Notes: generated by a model from the sequence alone, not told the origin. Positions 51,135-60,373 are shown, counted from the first letter of the stretch. The stretch: 64,000 bases of DNA from an uncultured Roseobacter sp. (GCF_947491795.1 NZ_CANLKW010000005.1:62001-126000), one strand, 5' to 3'. Program-made: numbers and translations.

Positions 51135-53000
51135 CTAGGCAGTCGATCCACGTGTTACGGCACCTGCCGTCACTGACATGTCCGGTGCCGGGTGCCAGAA
51201 CTGACCTTTTGTCCGGATCAGTTTCTGCCGCAGATCTTCCGCGCTCATGGGGCGCCCGAAATGAAATCCCTGAAGATGATCACATCCCATATCACGGGCC
51301 AGATAAGCATGTGCTTCTGATTCAATACCCTCGGCGACGATTTTGGTTCCAAGGCTTTTGCCGATTGCGGCAATGGATGCCACCAATCCCCGGGACGTTT
51401 CATTTTCAACCATAGGCTGGATGAACTGGCGGTCAATTTTCAGCAGGTCCGGTTTGATGTGCAGCAACCCCTGGACCGAGGCATGACCCGTCCCAAAATC
51501 GTCAACCGCGATGGTGACGCCCATTTCGTTGAGCTCATCGATGGCCCAGCTTACCAGATCTCCCATGCGTTCCAGATAAACAGACTCCAGTATTTCGACG
51601 GTCAGCCGCCCGGGGCTGATACCAGAGGTTCGGATGTCATGTATGAAAGTCGGATCGGTCAGACGCCCCGCAGAAACATTTATCGCGACTTTGGGCAGCT
51701 CAATTTCCGACGTATCAAACACCTCAAGGAGCTCACGCAACTGGCTGAACACAATCTCATCCACCTGGTTGAGAATGCCCATGTCTGCGGCGACATCGAG
51801 AAATTCTGCAGGCGGCAACAGTCCCTTGGAGGGGTGTCGCCATCTGACCAGCACCTCAGCGCTCGAGATCCTGCCGGTAGCGGCATCGATGAGAGGCTGA
51901 AAGAATGGGACAAACTCCCGTCTGTCCACGGCGACCAGCAACTCTGTTGCCAGCCGCTTTGTCGCAATCGATTCTGCGTGCATTTCCGCTGTGAAAAAAG
52001 ACCATCGTCCGCGACCGTGCGCCTTTGCATGATACATGGCAGTGTCGGCATCGGCGATGACCTGCTCGGGGCTGGACATTTTTGTATCCGCAATCGCAAC
52101 ACCGACGCTGGCACTGCACGACACGGTTTTGCCGTCAAACGTAAAGGGTGTACGCATTTCCTCGACGATCCTGTCCGCCAGGGCGCTGATGTTCAGAGCG
52201 CTCTCGCCCAGAGGTTTCATGATGATGAACTCATCGCCCCCGAGCCGCGCCACCAGGTCTGTTTCACTGCTGACCCGGCGCAACATGTGCGAGACGGACA
52301 CGAGAACCCTGTCACCTGCGTCATGGCCCAGTGTGTCGTTCACCGGTTTGAACCGGTCGAGGTCAATGTAAATCAGCGCGAAATCGGGACCGCCTTTTCG
52401 AAGTGCGGCGACCCAGGCTTTGAACTCCACCTCAAAATGCCGGCGATTGGAGAGCCCTGTCAGCGGGTCCTCGTTGGATTCTTTTGTTACGGTGCGCGCC
52501 AGTTCATTCAGGCGGCGGTTTTCTTTTTCGAGACGCAGAATTTCCTCAGAGTACTTTGTCACGACGGCTCCGTCGGGCGCTGTACCGGTGTCTGACCGGG
52601 CAGGAGCGCTCGTTTCCAGGGCAGAATCCAGCTCGATCAGCGAGCAAAGCCACCACCGATCGCCGTTTTCCGGATCGGAGAGTGGTGTCCAGCTCATCCT
52701 GGCCCTGTACGGCTCGCCACTCTTGCGATTTGAGTTCGAGATGACGGAAAAACGTTCCCATTTCATGAGTTTGTCGATGATCAGAAGGTGTGTTCCCTGC
52801 TCCGTATCCGGGCCGATGAGTATTTTCCCACGCTGACCAATCGCGTCGTCAGATGAATATCCTGTTGTTTCTGAAAATGCCTTGTTGCACCATTTGAAGA
52901 CCATGACAGCACCGTCCTGATCGCTGGCCAGAGCGAGACCGAGGCCCTCTGCACATTTCAGAGGGACCTGTTCCAGAATCTGTGATGGTATCACTGACAT
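51135..53000 (-). CDS. PAS-GGDEF-EAL cyclic-di-GMP protein
   Basis: A 621-residue cytoplasmic protein. A PAS-like sensor covers about 10-125 (FKWCNKAFSETTGYS). A short coiled coil (150-172) leads to a GGDEF domain with an intact GGDEF motif at 254-258. The allosteric I-site is missing, since the Arg of RxxD is a Ser. The EAL domain follows from about 355. Its EAL motif reads EVL (382-384), while NVS (441-443), DDFGTG (500-505), KID (521-523) and EGIES (557-561) are kept, so phosphodiesterase activity is plausible. GGAAG precedes the ATG at 53000. It sits alone in a gene-poor region. Confidence 0.92.
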   Translation of the reverse strand: MSVIPSQILEQVPLKCAEGLGLALASDQDGAVMVFKWCNKAFSETTGYSSDDAIGQRGKILIGPDTEQGTHLLIIDKLMKWERFSVISNSNRKSGEPYRARMSWTPLSDPENGDRWWLCSLIELDSALETSAPARSDTGTAPDGAVVTKYSEEILRLEKENRRLNELARTVTKESNEDPLTGLSNRRHFEVEFKAWVAALRKGGPDFALIYIDLDRFKPVNDTLGHDAGDRVLVSVSHMLRRVSSETDLVARLGGDEFIIMKPLGESALNISALADRIVEEMRTPFTFDGKTVSCSASVGVAIADTKMSSPEQVIADADTAMYHAKAHGRGRWSFFTAEMHAESIATKRLATELLVAVDRREFVPFFQPLIDAATGRISSAEVLVRWRHPSKGLLPPAEFLDVAADMGILNQVDEIVFSQLRELLEVFDTSEIELPKVAINVSAGRLTDPTFIHDIRTSGISPGRLTVEILESVYLERMGDLVSWAIDELNEMGVTIAVDDFGTGHASVQGLLHIKPDLLKIDRQFIQPMVENETSRGLVASIAAIGKSLGTKIVAEGIESEAHAYLARDMGCDHLQGFHFGRPMSAEDLRQKLIRTKGQFWHPAPDMSVTAGAVTRGSTA

Positions 53001-54247
53001 AACTCGCTTCCGTTGTCCGAAAACTATGCTGCCAGCGATTAGTTTGACGTTAATGGCGGCGCTTTCATTGCCGCATGTGATGCCCGTGGGATTATGGTGG
53101 CCCGTTTTTCGTGCCACCCTCCATCAGCCTCTGGCGCTCTGTCATACGGGTTTTGGCTTGCTGAGTGCTGCCATGGAAGCTTCCCGTTCCAACGGTTCAG
53201 CAAATCTACCCTCGAAACCGCAACTGTATTCAGAGCAAGAATAGTAAGGCCTATGGTGCAATGTCCGCCTGGATAAATTCCTGGTCAGGGACCGTCCGGT
53301 GTGGCCGCACCGTGGCGGAGACGCATGACTTGTCCATCCGATGCATTGAAACCAAAAAGTTCGTTGCAATGTGAGATTGCCAGTTGCGCGCGGGTCGGCC
53401 AACCAGACGTGCTGTGAGCCGCGAAAAAAGCCGCAGAATGTCTATGCAAAGTATTGTCGTGACCAGAATTCCGCCTCTGCTGAGCACCATTATCTGAACA
53501 CGTGAACTTATGGCTCTTCCCAGAGCTGGGGCAGTTCGCTCGGTTCCGTATTGGGTCTATAGGGTCAGTGTTCTTTGATCGCGTTCGAAAAGCAGCTCAT
53601 GCAAAGAACGACCCCAATGAAGACGACTGTTTCTGCGCTGATCGGGGGGGGCGCCCCGATGCGGGCTGGCTGCCAGCTGAATGCTCAGACAGTGCAGACG
53701 GAACCCATTTTGCTGACAAATCGACCTACGGTTCATTCGGTTCCCAGGTTTTCATACAGAACAATCCCATCGCCTGCCCTGAGCGTCACCAACTGTCCGG
53801 CGTTTGCAGACAACGCAACTTTGCATCGCGGCTGGCAAGATTTTTCCATGAGGCAGACGTGGTCAGCACGGAAGGTTCCCAGGACTTTCTCCTGCAGGTC
53901 GGACATTTTCCTGGACGTCACAGCAGGATGGCCGGACCCGGGTGTCTTGATCCGTGTGTTACAGCGTTGGACAAAAACGCGGCACGCCATGTCGCAGGCG
54001 TATGATACCGCTTATCGATCAGACGCTTTCCTGACGGCCAGCAAATCCAAAAGAATCCGGGCCGTTATCCCTGTTGTAAATTATAAAGCAGATGGCGCGT
54101 CTTTTGTCAGACAGTGTCATGCCGTCGGGCAAAACAGAACTCTTCAGGGTGCGACTGAACGGAGCATTCGCGACTCAAACCGTGATGAACCTCGCCACGC
54201 AGAAAATCTGCGGCAGAACCATCGTCATTTCAGCGGGCTTTACCCGC
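53001..54247. other. Long gene-poor stretch between the GGDEF/EAL gene and fabA
   Basis: About 1.25 kb without a convincing gene. The longest frames (plus strand 53502-54005 and 53575-54366) lack family features and have Arg/Ser/Pro-rich translations typical of chance frames. One of them runs into fabA on the opposite strand. A frame segment starting MKTTVSALIGGGAP at 53617 looks slightly like a signal peptide but leads nowhere. A 20-base inverted repeat with a run of eight G lies at 53641-53660. The stretch may be decayed coding DNA. Confidence 0.5.
53641..53660. repeat. Inverted repeat with an eight-G run
   Basis: ATCGGGG (53641-53647) pairs with CCCCGAT (53654-53660) across a GGGGCG loop. 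The run of eight G residues (53644-53651) is a likely slippage site. Confidence 0.6.
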
Positions 54248-54757
54248 TTAGTTCTCTGACAGCGCGACTTTCATGTCGGTCACCTGGTAGATGGTTTCCC
54301 CGTCCGCCTCGACCCGGCCGTTGGCGACGCCCATTGTCAGACGCCGCGTCTGGATCGCTTTTGTGAAGTCCACGTAGTAGGTCAGCATTTTGCGGTCAGG
54401 TCGCACCATACCGGTAAGCTTGACCTCCCCAACACCCAGCGCATATCCGCGCCCCTGCCAGCCGCGCCAGCCGAGGTTAAAGCCGGTCAGCTGCCACAGC
54501 CCGTCAAGCCCGAGACAGCCGGGCATGATCGGGTTGCCGGGGAAATGGCAGTCGAAAAACCACAGGTCCGGCTGAATGTCGAATTCCGCAACCACATGGC
54601 CTTTACCATGTTCGCCGCCGTCACCGGAGATACCGGTGATCCGGTCCATCATCAGCATCGGCGGTTCGGGCAGCTGGGCATTGCCCGGTCCAAAGAGTTC
54701 ACCGCGGGCGCATTTCAGCAGTTCGTCCTTGTCGAAACTGGTGGGGTACTGGCTCAT
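54248..54757 (-). CDS. fabA: 3-hydroxydecanoyl-[acyl-carrier-protein] dehydratase/isomerase
   Basis: A 169-residue hot-dog fold enzyme that introduces the cis double bond in unsaturated fatty acid synthesis. The catalytic His71 and Asp85 lie in FFDCHFPGNPIMPGCLGLD. The ATG at 54757 has GCAGGAG nine bases upstream, and the length equals that of E. coli FabA. It is divergent from irr, the usual arrangement in Rhodobacterales. fabB would normally follow at once. Confidence 0.96.
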   Translation of the reverse strand: MSQYPTSFDKDELLKCARGELFGPGNAQLPEPPMLMMDRITGISGDGGEHGKGHVVAEFDIQPDLWFFDCHFPGNPIMPGCLGLDGLWQLTGFNLGWRGWQGRGYALGVGEVKLTGMVRPDRKMLTYYVDFTKAIQTRRLTMGVANGRVEADGETIYQVTDMKVALSEN

Positions 54758-54878
54758 TGCGTTGCGGCTCCTGCGAAATTTCGTTCTGATCCCTCTAGCA
54801 CCGCGTTTGCCCGTCCTGCAAGTGCAGGCGCACACCCTGCACAATACGTCCCTGCCGGTGCGAACTGCCGCTTTTGAA

Positions 54879-54908
54879 TTGAAAACCGTTCGCAGAAACC
54901 TTTATATA
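54879..54908 (+). promoter_or_regulatory. Candidate promoter of irr
   Basis: TTGAAA at 54879-54884 and TATATA at 54903-54908 are separated by 18 bases and lie 27 bases before the irr ATG, in an AT-rich part of the fabA-irr gap. It fits a sigma-70 promoter but is unverified. Confidence 0.4.
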
Positions 54909-54934
54909 TGTAAGGGAAGAGGAACGAGGGCGCG

Positions 54935-55354
54935 ATGAACACGCATCAACACGACACTGGCACGGCCTGGCTGGCAAAGGGCGGACTGCGTCCGACGCGG
55001 CAGCGTGTGACCCTTGCGAGCCTGCTCATCGGCGACGGCCAGCACCGTCATGTGACCGCTGAAAGCTTGTTCGATGCGGCCAAAGCCCAGGGTGAGGCGG
55101 TATCACTCGCCACCGTCTACAACACCCTGCGCGCCTTTTGCGACGTGGGCCTGGTGCAGGAAGTTACCGTGGACGGGTCCAAAAGCTATTTTGACACCAA
55201 CACACATGACCACCCGCATTTCTACTGGGAAGACGATGGCCGGCTGACGGATGCACCCTCTGATCAACTGGTTATTGCCCAGGTGCCGGATGCGCCGGAC
55301 GGGGCAGAGATTGCATCGGTTGATGTGGTAATCCGTCTGCGGCGTAAAACCTGA
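54935..55354 (+). CDS. irr: Iron response regulator (Fur family)
   Basis: A 139-residue Fur-family repressor with a winged helix (LRPTRQRVTLASLL, then TVYNTLRAFCDVGLV) and a heme/metal region HDHPHFYWEDDG typical of Irr instead of Fur. Irr represses iron-using genes when heme is scarce. GAACGAGGG precedes the ATG. Linkage to fabA is conserved in related genomes. Confidence 0.9.
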   Translation: MNTHQHDTGTAWLAKGGLRPTRQRVTLASLLIGDGQHRHVTAESLFDAAKAQGEAVSLATVYNTLRAFCDVGLVQEVTVDGSKSYFDTNTHDHPHFYWEDDGRLTDAPSDQLVIAQVPDAPDGAEIASVDVVIRLRRKT

Positions 55355-55374
55355 CGCAGCAGCCTGACAGCAGT

Positions 55375-56166
55375 ATGATGAAAGCTTCCCTCGTGACACC
55401 GGAGATGGTCGCGGACTACGCACGTGACGGTGTTGTTCTGGTGCGGGGCCTTTTCGCGGATTTTGTCGATGATCTGCGCAACGGTATCGCGGAGAACATG
55501 GAACATCCCGGCCCCTACGCCTCGGAAAACCGCCGGGAGGGCGAAAGCGGCCGGTTTTTTGACGATTATTGCAACTGGCAGCGGATAGACGCCTTTCGCC
55601 GTGCCGCACTGGGCTCTCCGGCAGCAGCGGCAGCCTCTGCGCTGATGCAGTCTGAACGCGTGCAGCTTTTTCATGATCATGTGTTGGTCAAGGAGCCTGG
55701 AACGTCAATGGCGACCCCCTGGCATCAGGACGGGCCTTATTATTTTGTGGGCGGTCAGCAGACGGTCAGTTTCTGGTCGCCGCTTGATCCGGTGCGGGAC
55801 GCGACACTGCGCTGCGTGGCGGGATCACACCTGTGGGAAAAGGACGTGCTGCCTACCCGCTGGGCAAAGGGCGACGCCTTTTTTGATCCGGCACCCTATA
55901 TGCCCGTGCCGGATCCAGAAGCCGAAGGCATGCGTATCATCGAATTTGATATGGAGCCCGGTGACGCCGTGGCGTTTCATTTCCGGACGCTTCACGGCGC
56001 ACGGGGCAATACGGCACAGGCGCGGCGCCGGGCCTTTTCGCTGCGGCTGATCGGCGAGGACGCCCGCTATACCGAGCGCCCCGGGCCGACGTCACCGCCT
56101 TTCCCGGGCCACGGGATGGAAGAAGGCGACCGTCTGCGCGAAGACTGGTTCCCTGTATTGCAATAA
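55375..56166 (+). CDS. Phytanoyl-CoA dioxygenase family protein
   Basis: A 263-residue Fe(II)/2-oxoglutarate-dependent oxygenase. The iron-binding HxD is in TPWHQDGPYYF, and the distal His with the 2-oxoglutarate Arg is in HFRTLHGARGNTAQARRRAF. Members hydroxylate small molecules such as ectoine or phytanoyl-CoA. The conserved ectoine hydroxylase sequence is not evident, so the substrate is unknown. It starts about 20 bases after irr on the same strand. Confidence 0.85.
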   Translation: MMKASLVTPEMVADYARDGVVLVRGLFADFVDDLRNGIAENMEHPGPYASENRREGESGRFFDDYCNWQRIDAFRRAALGSPAAAAASALMQSERVQLFHDHVLVKEPGTSMATPWHQDGPYYFVGGQQTVSFWSPLDPVRDATLRCVAGSHLWEKDVLPTRWAKGDAFFDPAPYMPVPDPEAEGMRIIEFDMEPGDAVAFHFRTLHGARGNTAQARRRAFSLRLIGEDARYTERPGPTSPPFPGHGMEEGDRLREDWFPVLQ

Positions 56167-56224
56167 CCATGTCGCCAGGGTCTGTCCTGCCGGCCCGGCG
56201 GATTACCGGACCGTTGAAAACCAA

Positions 56225-56647
56225 TCAGGTGAGGGAGACGACAGCTTCCACTTCGAAAAGCATCGGGTCGATGGCCAGCTTTGGGACCGGAACGAGCGTT
56301 TGCGCGGGCAGGGTGGCGCCGAACATGGCCTGCACATTCTCGGTCAGCACACCCAGTTTCGACATGTCATGGTCGACCACATAGACCGTGAGCTTCACAA
56401 CCTGGTCCGGGGTTGCCCCCAGTGCGTCGAGCACGGCCTGAAGATTGGCATAGGCCTGCGCTACCTGTGCTGCAAAATCCGGGGAAAGCCCGCCGGTGTG
56501 ATCCTGACCGCCCAGCCCCGAGACAAAAGCAAGGCGTCCTGCATCGGGTGCAATCACCGCCGTGCTGTAGCCGTTCGGTGTGGGGTCGTGCAGATGTGCG
56601 GGGTTGAAAATCTCTGGTCTGGCGGTCGTGTCGCTGGGGGTGGTCAT
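56225..56647 (-). CDS. RidA family protein
   Basis: A 140-residue YjgF/YER057c/UK114-type protein. It has RLAFVSGLGGQD and the strand VKLTVYVVDHD. The C-terminal Arg of the RidA active site (R-x-x-V-E) is not seen; the corresponding region reads MLFEVEAVV, so imine deaminase activity is doubtful and it belongs to an Rid subgroup of other function. CCAGGAGAAT precedes the ATG. It is divergent from the WYL regulator with a palindromic operator between them. Confidence 0.85.
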   Translation of the reverse strand: MTTPSDTTARPEIFNPAHLHDPTPNGYSTAVIAPDAGRLAFVSGLGGQDHTGGLSPDFAAQVAQAYANLQAVLDALGATPDQVVKLTVYVVDHDMSKLGVLTENVQAMFGATLPAQTLVPVPKLAIDPMLFEVEAVVSLT

Positions 56648-56694
56648 GGTGATTCTCCTGGTTGAGCCGTTGCAGGATCATGTTTGAAGAAAAA

Positions 56695-56715
56695 CGGTGA
56701 CAAAATATGTCACCG
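56695..56715. promoter_or_regulatory. Perfect palindromic operator between ridA-like and WYL regulator genes
   Basis: Arms CGGTGACA (56695-56702) and TGTCACCG (56708-56715) are exact inverted copies around AAATA. The site is 20 bases before the regulator's ATG and 48 bases from the RidA start, an ideal place to control both genes. The TGACA/TGTCA core resembles known operators of YafY-type regulators. Confidence 0.7.
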
Positions 56716-56734
56716 AATGTGCTATGGTCAAAAA

Positions 56735-57451
56735 ATGAATGTTCGGAACCGACATGACGCCATTGTCCGCAGCCTCCGGCGCAGCGGTTCATCAACAGTC
56801 GAGGCACTGGCCGGTGAAGTTGGCACTTCCCGCCGGACTGTAATCCGCGATATTGGGGCCCTGAGGGAGCAGGGTTTCGTTATCCATACAGAATGCGGGC
56901 GTGGTGGCGGCGTGCAGCTTGATCCGGGGTCAGTGCAGACAACCGCGCGGCTCTCAGTGACAGAGGTTTTCGCACTTCTGATCAGTGTTGCGGCCATGCG
57001 CGCAGCAGGCAGCCTGCCGTTCTCGGACCTGGCGGATGCTGGGCTGGCCAAGATCGAAAAAGCGCTGCCAAGAGACAAAGTGGCAGATCTGCGCCGCTTT
57101 CTGGACTGTCTTTATGTCGGTCAGGTGTCGCCCCTGCAGGACCTCAGCGACACGGGAAAGATCGATCCGGATTTATTGCCGGCTTTTGAGGCCGGTTTTT
57201 TGCAGCGTCTGCATCTGCGGTTCAGGTACAGGGACGCGAAAGGCCGACAGTCGCAGCGCGAAGTGGAACCGCAGGCGATGCTGATCCTGCCGCCGCTTTG
57301 GTATCTGGTTGCCTGGGATCCGTTGCGGTGTGATTTCCGACATTTTCGAATGGACCGGATCAGCCAGCCAGAGGTGGTGAAAGATGCGCCTTTCCGCCGT
57401 CGGCATGTTCCTTTTGAAGACGATGTCTGCCCCTATTCGCAACTGCCCTGA
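56735..57451 (+). CDS. YafY-type HTH/WYL domain transcriptional regulator
   Basis: A 238-residue regulator with an N-terminal DeoR-like winged helix (ALAGEVGTSRRTVIRDIGAL, wing with GRGGGVQL) and a C-terminal WYL-like ligand domain (PLWYLVAWDPLR, then DFRHFRMDRI). WYL proteins sense small ligands, often nucleotides. It is divergent from the RidA-like gene. The ATG at 56735 is used; the frame extends upstream through the operator, which argues against the earlier start. Confidence 0.88.
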   Translation: MNVRNRHDAIVRSLRRSGSSTVEALAGEVGTSRRTVIRDIGALREQGFVIHTECGRGGGVQLDPGSVQTTARLSVTEVFALLISVAAMRAAGSLPFSDLADAGLAKIEKALPRDKVADLRRFLDCLYVGQVSPLQDLSDTGKIDPDLLPAFEAGFLQRLHLRFRYRDAKGRQSQREVEPQAMLILPPLWYLVAWDPLRCDFRHFRMDRISQPEVVKDAPFRRRHVPFEDDVCPYSQLP

Positions 57452-57841
57452 CCATTATCTTTGCCGCCTGAACAAGCGCGTTGTGGGCACGCAAGTGCTG
57501 TGTTTTCGGGAACACCGACAAAGTCAGGTGCGATGAATGATGATCTGCGGGGCGTGTGCCAGCGGAAACCGTTCTGGTACCCGCGCGATCACAGTCTTGA
57601 ATTCACGTCGGTGAAGGTGCCGCGGAGTCATGTCCACCCCGACATTGACGTCGATCAGTGTGATTGCCACAGGCCAGCGTGACAGTACAGAGCGGGCCAC
57701 CAGGAAAACTTTGTCGGTATCTGCCAGCGGAGCGTGACCACCAAAGGGGTCGGCGAAAACCCCGCTATGCGACGACGCATTGCAAGCTGGCAGAGGGGCT
57801 GTTACTCAGCCGCGCAACACTCCAGATCCCGGACCTGCCTT
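57452..57841. other. Stretch of uncertain coding status before miaB
   Basis: About 390 bases between the WYL regulator and miaB. On the minus strand 57524-57805 is open for 93 codons with a protein-like composition (FADPFGGHAPLADTDKVFL and WPVAITLIDVNVGVDMTP) but has no ATG near its beginning. A GTG allows only 58 residues. It may be a gene remnant. No promoter for miaB was recognised. Confidence 0.35.
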
Positions 57842-59164
57842 ATGACTGCGCCCAAAAAGCTCTTTATCAAGACCTACGGCTGCCAGATGAACGTCTATGA
57901 CAGCGAACGCATGGCGGAAACGCTGGGCGGGCAGGGGTATGTTGAGACGCAGGATGCGGGCGAGGCCGACATGATCCTGTTGAATACCTGCCACATCCGC
58001 GAGAAAGCCGCGGAAAAGGTATACTCGGAACTGGGGCGACTGAAACCGCTCAAAGCGGCGAATCCGGATCTGAAAATCGGCGTGGCCGGCTGTGTGGCCC
58101 AGGCCGAGGGCGAAGAAATCATGCGGCGTCAGCCCGCTGTGGATCTGGTTGTGGGGCCGCAGTCCTATCACCGCCTGCCCAAAATGGAGCAGCATGTCCG
58201 CGACGGGCACAGGGCGCTGGATACAGATTTCCCCGAAGAGGACAAATTCGAAGAGCTTAAGAAGCGCCCCAAAGCGCGGCGTGCCCCTTCGGCATTTCTC
58301 ACCGTGCAGGAAGGCTGCGATAAATTCTGCGCCTTTTGTGTGGTTCCTTACACGCGGGGCGCAGAAGTCAGCCGCCCGGTGACACGGATTGTCGAGGAAG
58401 CGCGCGATCTGGTGGAACGCGGTGTGCGTGAAATTACCCTGCTGGGCCAGAATGTGAACGCCTATCACGGTGACGGGGCGGACGGCAGTGAGCAGACCCT
58501 CGCCGATCTGATCTGGCACCTTAACGGTGTCGACGGGCTGGAGCGCATTCGCTACACAACCTCGCACCCCAACGACATGCACGACGACCTGATTGCGGCA
58601 CATGCTGAATGCGACAAGCTGATGCCCTATCTGCATCTGCCGGTGCAGTCCGGCTCGGACCGTATTCTCAAGCGGATGAACCGCAGTCACACGGCGGAAA
58701 GCTATCTGCGCCTGATCGGGAAAATACGGGACGCCCGCCCGGATATCCTGATGTCGGGGGATTTCATTGTCGGGTTTCCCGAAGAGACTGAAGAGGATTT
58801 TCAGGCAACGCTCGACCTGATCCGTGCTGTGAATTACGGCTATGCCTATTCGTTCAAATATTCGACGCGGCCCGGAACGCCCGCGGCGGAACGCACGCTT
58901 GTTGACCCGGCCGAGGCGGACGACCGTCTGCAGCGTATTCAGGCCCTGATCACCCAGCAGCAACAGGAAATCCAGGCCGGTATGGTCGGGCGGGATCTGA
59001 ACGTCCTGGTTGAAAAAGCAGGGCGTCATGATGGCCAGATGGTCGGCAAGTCAGAGTATCTGCACGCTGTTCACATCGATCAGTGCAGCGCGGCCATTGG
59101 CGATATGGTTCCGGTGAGAATCGTTGAGGCAAAACGCAACTCACTTGCCGCCCGTCACCGGTGA
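57842..59164 (+). CDS. miaB: tRNA-2-methylthio-N6-dimethylallyladenosine synthase
   Basis: A 440-residue radical-SAM methylthiotransferase that modifies A37 of tRNAs. The N-terminal cluster ligands are C14, C50 and C84. The radical-SAM cluster is C159, C163 and C166 in EGCDKFCAFC. The C-terminal TRAM domain begins near LNVLVEKAGRHDG. The ATG at 57842 gives the standard N-terminus KKLFIKTYGCQMN; the frame is open further upstream. First gene of the conserved row leading to metK. Confidence 0.96.
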   Translation: MTAPKKLFIKTYGCQMNVYDSERMAETLGGQGYVETQDAGEADMILLNTCHIREKAAEKVYSELGRLKPLKAANPDLKIGVAGCVAQAEGEEIMRRQPAVDLVVGPQSYHRLPKMEQHVRDGHRALDTDFPEEDKFEELKKRPKARRAPSAFLTVQEGCDKFCAFCVVPYTRGAEVSRPVTRIVEEARDLVERGVREITLLGQNVNAYHGDGADGSEQTLADLIWHLNGVDGLERIRYTTSHPNDMHDDLIAAHAECDKLMPYLHLPVQSGSDRILKRMNRSHTAESYLRLIGKIRDARPDILMSGDFIVGFPEETEEDFQATLDLIRAVNYGYAYSFKYSTRPGTPAAERTLVDPAEADDRLQRIQALITQQQQEIQAGMVGRDLNVLVEKAGRHDGQMVGKSEYLHAVHIDQCSAAIGDMVPVRIVEAKRNSLAARHR

Positions 59165-59347
59165 TCACCCCGATTTGTGGGTTCTTTCACGGGCCGATCA
59201 GCGGCCTTTGCGCAAATTTATGGGCGCAGGCTGTGGTCTGCCCGGTTTTTATGGCCACAGTGCACTATTCCACGATACAGCGCCTTGCGCATGGGGTTGG
59301 GAATTGGCACCGTCAGAACAGACAAGTTTTTCGGCAAGGAACAGCTA

Positions 59348-60361
59348 TTGTCCCCAAGTGACCCGAGTGCCCCCGACACCCTGACTGCTGCCCCGGGCGG
59401 CGTCGTCGAATTTCCCGACAACAGGCTGCTGATTGATCTGTGTGGCCCCTATGATGCAAATCTGGCGCAGATTGAAAATGCGCTGGGTGTGCAGATCGTA
59501 CGCCGTGGCAACCAACTGGCGGTGATCGGTGAAAGCGATTCCCAGGTGGATGCGATGCGTGTTCTGCATGCGCTTTATGCGCGGTTGGAAAGCGGTCGCG
59601 TGGTCGAGACCGCCGATGTGGACCGTGAGTTGCGCATGGGCCCCTTTGAAGAAGCGGGACCGGAAAACGGTGATCAGCTGGAAATGCCGATTGGCAGCCG
59701 TATCGAGATACAGACCCGCAAAAAACGCGTTGAGCCACGCACCGACGCCCAGAAAGCATATGTTCAGTCCCTTTTTGAGAATGAGCTGGCCTTTGGTATC
59801 GGGCCTGCGGGTACCGGGAAAACCTATCTGGCCGTCGCCGTGGGCGTGTCGATGTTCCTGACAGGTCAGGTGGACAAAATAATCCTGTCGCGCCCGGCGG
59901 TCGAGGCGGGGGAGCGCCTTGGTTTTCTGCCCGGTGACATGAAGGACAAGGTCGATCCCTATATGCAGCCGCTCTATGACGCGCTGGGAGACTTTCTGCC
60001 GGGCAAACAGCTGGCCCGGCTGATCGAGGAAAAACAGATCGAGATCGCGCCCCTTGCCTTTATGCGGGGTCGGACGCTGTCCAATGCCTTTGTCGTTCTG
60101 GATGAGGCGCAGAACGCGACGACAATGCAGATGAAAATGTTCCTGACCCGTCTTGGCGAAGGATCGCGTATGGTGATCACCGGGGACCGGACACAGATTG
60201 ACCTGCCGCGCGGGACGGCCTCGGGTCTCGCAGATGCAGAGCGGTTGCTGAAAACCATCCCAAAGATCAGCTTCAACTACTTCACGTCCAAAGACGTCGT
60301 GCGCCATCCGCTTGTTGCAGCCATTATCGAAGCCTATGAGGCGGATACCCCGCAATCATGA
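59348..60361 (+). CDS. PhoH family protein
   Basis: A 337-residue ATPase with Walker A GPAGTGKT at 152-159 and Walker B VVLDEAQN, and a KH-like N-terminal domain (EFPDNRLLIDLCG). PhoH proteins are thought to act with YbeY on RNA, and ybeY follows directly. The TTG at 59348 is proposed as start because AAGGAA is seven bases upstream and homology begins just after. ATG codons at 59291 and 59177 give extensions without homology. Confidence 0.9.
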   Translation: MSPSDPSAPDTLTAAPGGVVEFPDNRLLIDLCGPYDANLAQIENALGVQIVRRGNQLAVIGESDSQVDAMRVLHALYARLESGRVVETADVDRELRMGPFEEAGPENGDQLEMPIGSRIEIQTRKKRVEPRTDAQKAYVQSLFENELAFGIGPAGTGKTYLAVAVGVSMFLTGQVDKIILSRPAVEAGERLGFLPGDMKDKVDPYMQPLYDALGDFLPGKQLARLIEEKQIEIAPLAFMRGRTLSNAFVVLDEAQNATTMQMKMFLTRLGEGSRMVITGDRTQIDLPRGTASGLADAERLLKTIPKISFNYFTSKDVVRHPLVAAIIEAYEADTPQS

Positions 60362-60373
60362 CCGCCCCCTGTG

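Noticed and set aside
53575..54366. 263-codon plus-strand open frame before fabA
   Set aside because: It ends antisense to fabA, lacks any recognisable domain and has chance-like composition.
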